From assembly GCA_016218905.1 (NCBI GenBank), contig JACRCS010000369.1:1-5972 (forward strand): DNA of 5,972 nucleotides, written 5' to 3'. Made by a program: the position numbers and the translations under genes. Under the pieces are notes generated by a model. That model was not told the DNA's origin and ran no database searches. It worked only from the letters and a program-made list of their open reading frames with translations. The stretch comes from Deltaproteobacteria bacterium. Lineage in GTDB: Bacteria > Desulfobacterota_C > Deferrisomatia > Deferrisomatales > JACRMM01. Positions 4,172-5,972 of this stretch are shown here, piece after piece (the first letter of the stretch is position 1; the number at the start of each line of letters is the position of its first letter).

Positions 4172-4894
4172 ATGAAGATCACATCCTTCGCCGCTGCGGC
4201 CGCGCTGCTGGCCGCTCCCCTGTCGGCCCAGGCCCTGCTCGGCACCGAGGTCGGCGTCCGCGGCTCCTACTGGGCACCGCGGCTTGGCGGAGACCTCAGC
4301 GTGGCCGGGTCGGAGAGCTTCGACCTCCAGGGCGACCTGGAGTTCGACGACGGCATGGACCGCGGGATCCCCGGCGCCGAGGTGTTCGCCCAGCTCGGCG
4401 ACCACCACCTGAGCCTCGCCGGCTACCGCGCCGACTACGAGGGCACGGACGATTCGTCCCTCAAGTACGATCAGTTCGAGGCCACCTACCAGTGGGACCT
4501 GATCGACCTGGAGAACTGGATCGCCGGGACTTCGTTCGGGCCCGCGCTGCAGCTGAAGTACCTGGACGGGAAGGCGAAGCTGCCCCTGGGCGTCAGAGAG
4601 TCGTTCCAGCTGGCCGTGCCCATGATCGGGGTCGGCGCCCACGTGGGCATCTTGGCGGATCTGGTCGAGGCCCGCGCGCGGGGCCTGTGGATCGGGTACC
4701 GGGGCAACTCGGCGGTGGACGCCTTCGGCGAGGTGATCTACAGCCCCTTCCCCTTCGTCGACGTGGCGGTCGGGTACCGCTACATCAAACTGAAGGCGGA
4801 TGCGAGCGACATGGTGGGATCCAGCGGCGACCTGGCCCTCGACGCCACGCAGCAGGGCCCGTACGTGAGCCTGACGGTGAAGATCGGACTGTGA
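4172..4894 (+). CDS. Outer-membrane beta-barrel protein, TIGR04219-like
   Basis: A 240-residue protein exported by a Sec signal: MKIT, a hydrophobic stretch (residues 5-18) and cleavage expected after AQA at residue 21. The mature part begins LLGTEVGVRGSYWAP and is built of short amphipathic strands separated by acidic turns, for example FDLQGDLEFDDG (50-61), HHLSLAGYRADYEG (77-90), WIAGTSFGPALQLKYL (115-130), RGLWIGYRG (169-177) and VDVAVGYRYIKLK (193-205). The last residues (YVSLTVKIGL) form a closing strand, ending in leucine where phenylalanine is commoner. This layout, about 8-10 strands after a G-x-E-V-x-x-R-G-x-Y-W opening, resembles TIGR04219-type small barrels of unknown function. 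The start at 4172 is preceded by GAGGAGGAG (4158-4166). A hairpin terminator follows 28 bases after the stop, so it is a single-gene unit. Substrate or pore function cannot be read from the sequence. Confidence 0.8.
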   Translation: MKITSFAAAAALLAAPLSAQALLGTEVGVRGSYWAPRLGGDLSVAGSESFDLQGDLEFDDGMDRGIPGAEVFAQLGDHHLSLAGYRADYEGTDDSSLKYDQFEATYQWDLIDLENWIAGTSFGPALQLKYLDGKAKLPLGVRESFQLAVPMIGVGAHVGILADLVEARARGLWIGYRGNSAVDAFGEVIYSPFPFVDVAVGYRYIKLKADASDMVGSSGDLALDATQQGPYVSLTVKIGL

Positions 4895-4922
4895 AGGGCG
4901 CTTCGTCGCGACGGCACACAGC

Positions 4923-4951
4923 GAGAGGGCCCCGGAAGGGGCCCTCTCTTT
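4923..4951 (+). terminator. Rho-independent terminator after the barrel protein gene
   Basis: GAGAGGGCCCC (4923-4933) and GGGGCCCTCTC (4938-4948) form a perfect 11-base-pair stem closed by the tetraloop GGAA, followed by TTT and then TGCG. The stem is very strong and the loop is of the stable GNRA type, but the T-tract is short. It lies 28 bases after the stop at 4894. Confidence 0.85.
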
Positions 4952-5304
4952 GCGTCTACTCCCGGAGCTCCAGGACCCGACCGACGGCATGACCGGGAGC
5001 CTCGGCCCAAGGCAAGGGATGGACGGGAGTTCACCTCCACGCCTGGACGGGCGCAACCGGTCGAGCACGTCGGAAGGGCCGCGCGGATCCCCGGACGCCA
5101 CCGCAGGCGGCTTTCAACGCTCGTGCCGGTGTCGGGCCCAAAAGCCTGCCGCGACGCTCAAGTTTCTGCCGCGTCGTCCGAAACAAGGATACAGAGCCAG
5201 GAGTCCTTCTCGGAAGGCGCGCGCCAGCGCACCTCCCATTCGTCGACGCCGATTCTCCACCGACCCGAACGAACTCTTGGTCCTCATCAAGGGGAAACCA
5301 CCGC
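4952..5304. other. Non-coding gap and leader before the sensor gene
   Basis: No convincing gene is seen on either strand; the open frames are arginine- and proline-rich shadows. A sigma-28-like promoter is at 5158-5184. After it the presumed leader (about 5190-5304) can form small hairpins, such as CCTTC-TCG-GAAGG and a palindromic GGCGCGCGCC directly behind it. I looked for the conserved core of the c-di-GMP GEMM riboswitch and did not find it. Confidence 0.5.
5158..5184 (+). promoter_or_regulatory. Candidate sigma-28 (FliA) promoter for the sensor gene
   Basis: TCAAGTTT (5158-5165), an 11-base spacer, then TCCGAAAC (5177-5184). The enterobacterial FliA consensus is TAAAGTTT-N11-GCCGATAA. 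This site matches 7 of 8 in the -35 box and 5 of 8 in the -10 box, with the exact spacer. Transcription would start about 110 bases before ATG 5305. If real, the sensor gene belongs to the flagellar or chemotaxis regulon. Confidence 0.5.
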
Positions 5305-5972
5305 ATGACCCGAAGCGAGCGTCTGGGGCTTCTGATGATCGCGTCGTCCCTGGTCGTGATCCTGGTGATCACCGGGCTGCTGTTCCAGTACGAACGACAG
5401 ACCCGGCGCCAGCAGATCCGGGCCCAGGGCGTGAGCCTCGCGCGGCTCCTGGCCAGCATCCCGTACGACCAGCTCGTCTCCCAACACGCCCAGCAGGGGG
5501 TGCTCCAGACGCTTCGCTTCAGCCAGGAGACCTCTGGGTTCGCGTACAGCGTGGTGGTGGACCCCCGCGGGCAGCCTGTCGTTCAGGTGACGGCGCCGGA
5601 GACGGTCGTTCCGCCCCTGCCCCTCACCGCGTCCCTCTGGCTCCAGGAGCGGCCCGCCCCCGCCCCCGCCCCCGGCGGCGGCCCACTGTTTCGCGACTTC
5701 TGCGTTCCGATCCTTTCCGACGGGCAGGTCGCGGGCTACCTGAGGGTGGGGTACCTCGAGCCGGGCTACGCCCTGGGCCTGCAGCAGATGCCCCTCTTCG
5801 CTGCGGTGGCGCTGCCGGTGTTCCTCCTCACGCCGCTCTTCTACTTCGGCCTGCGCCGGGAGATCCGCCCACTCACGGAGGCCACCGCCCAGCTTCAGAG
5901 AGGCCTCGAGGACGGCTGGTTCCATCTGGGCGCTCTCCGACTCCACACCCCCGAGGCGTTCGTTCGGGTGAC
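5305..5972 (+). CDS. Two-transmembrane periplasmic sensor protein, N-terminal part (runs off right edge)
   Basis: The first 222 codons of a membrane-bound sensor. Residues 7-27 (LGLLMIASSLVVILVITGLLF) are the first membrane segment. They are followed by a basic-rich helix (RQTRRQQIRAQGVSLARLL) and a periplasmic domain to about residue 162. It contains FAYSVVVDPRGQPVVQVTAP (79-98) and FCVPILSDGQVAGYLRVGYL (132-151), the strand pair seen in Cache/PDC-like ligand-sensing domains. Residues 163-183 (PLFAAVALPVFLLTPLFYFGL) are the second membrane segment. RREIRPLTEATAQLQRGLED (184-203) resembles the start of a HAMP linker. The output domain is outside the window: histidine kinase, diguanylate cyclase and chemoreceptor are all possible. 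An alanine-proline run (APAPAP, 118-123) lies between the two strand pairs. The start is ATG 5305, with AAGGGG at 5289-5294 as a modest ribosome-binding site ten bases upstream. Confidence 0.8.
   Translation, partial: MTRSERLGLLMIASSLVVILVITGLLFQYERQTRRQQIRAQGVSLARLLASIPYDQLVSQHAQQGVLQTLRFSQETSGFAYSVVVDPRGQPVVQVTAPETVVPPLPLTASLWLQERPAPAPAPGGGPLFRDFCVPILSDGQVAGYLRVGYLEPGYALGLQQMPLFAAVALPVFLLTPLFYFGLRREIRPLTEATAQLQRGLEDGWFHLGALRLHTPEAFVRV
5656..5673 (+). repeat. Three tandem copies of GCCCCC inside the sensor gene
   Basis: The hexamer GCCCCC occurs three times head to tail and encodes alternating alanine and proline in the periplasmic domain. Gain or loss of units would keep the frame and only change the length of the linker. 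Confidence 0.6.

Noticed and set aside
4076..5101. Long minus-strand open frame of 341 codons opposite the barrel protein
   Set aside because: Antisense shadow of a GC-rich gene, rich in valine, histidine and glutamine, and it crosses the terminator hairpin.
5185..5304. Possible c-di-GMP (GEMM) riboswitch in the leader of the sensor gene
   Set aside because: The conserved core sequence and tetraloop-receptor arrangement of that riboswitch are absent.
1..5972. CRISPR array, tRNA, rRNA, insertion sequence
   Set aside because: No regularly spaced repeats, no cloverleaf with a CCA-type end, no rRNA-like sequence and no transposase or terminal inverted repeats could be found by reading both strands.

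Overview
The window is GC-rich bacterial chromosome, roughly two-thirds GC by eye, with strong GC preference at third codon positions in the housekeeping genes. It looks Gram-negative, because it encodes an exported outer-membrane beta-barrel protein and a two-transmembrane periplasmic sensor. The mix of a PA2779-type exported protein, a TIGR04219-like barrel, a type I-beta DAHP synthase and a sigma-28-like promoter would suit a high-GC deltaproteobacterium (Desulfobacterota). That placement is an inference from gene style, not a proven identity.

Layout. At the left edge a minus-strand gene (196 to 1, running off the window) encodes the secretion signal and first domain residues of a PA2779-family protein. 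It is divergent from a YbaK/EbsC-type aminoacyl-tRNA deacylase (337-804, +). Next is a looser accessory stretch. Positions 805-1296 contain only doubtful small reading frames. A compact hicB-hicA toxin-antitoxin pair follows (1297-1780, +; antitoxin first, 23-bp overlap). Then comes about 790 bp without an intact gene (1781-2574). That stretch holds three hairpin-forming repeats and a broken gene start carrying an IGVTGHR motif typical of SLOG-like nucleotide-sensing domains.

From 2575 the window returns to core-type sequence. It has a complete DAHP synthase (aroF, first step of the shikimate pathway), a tail-to-tail unrecognised 140-residue protein (4014 to 3592, minus), and a divergent outer-membrane barrel protein (4172-4894, +) closed by a clear stem-loop terminator (4923-4951). 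After a 410-bp gap a membrane sensor gene starts at 5305 and runs off the right edge. About 140 bp upstream of its start is a good match to a sigma-28 (FliA) promoter.

The genes do not form one pathway. Most appear to be independently transcribed single genes, and the only tight operon is hicBA. The most notable parts are the 805-2574 accessory interval (toxin-antitoxin pair, truncated conflict-type sensor gene and a cluster of hairpins between core genes), the HicB protein without a visible DNA-binding domain, and the candidate flagellar-sigma promoter in front of the sensor gene. I did not find a complete, clearly novel system.
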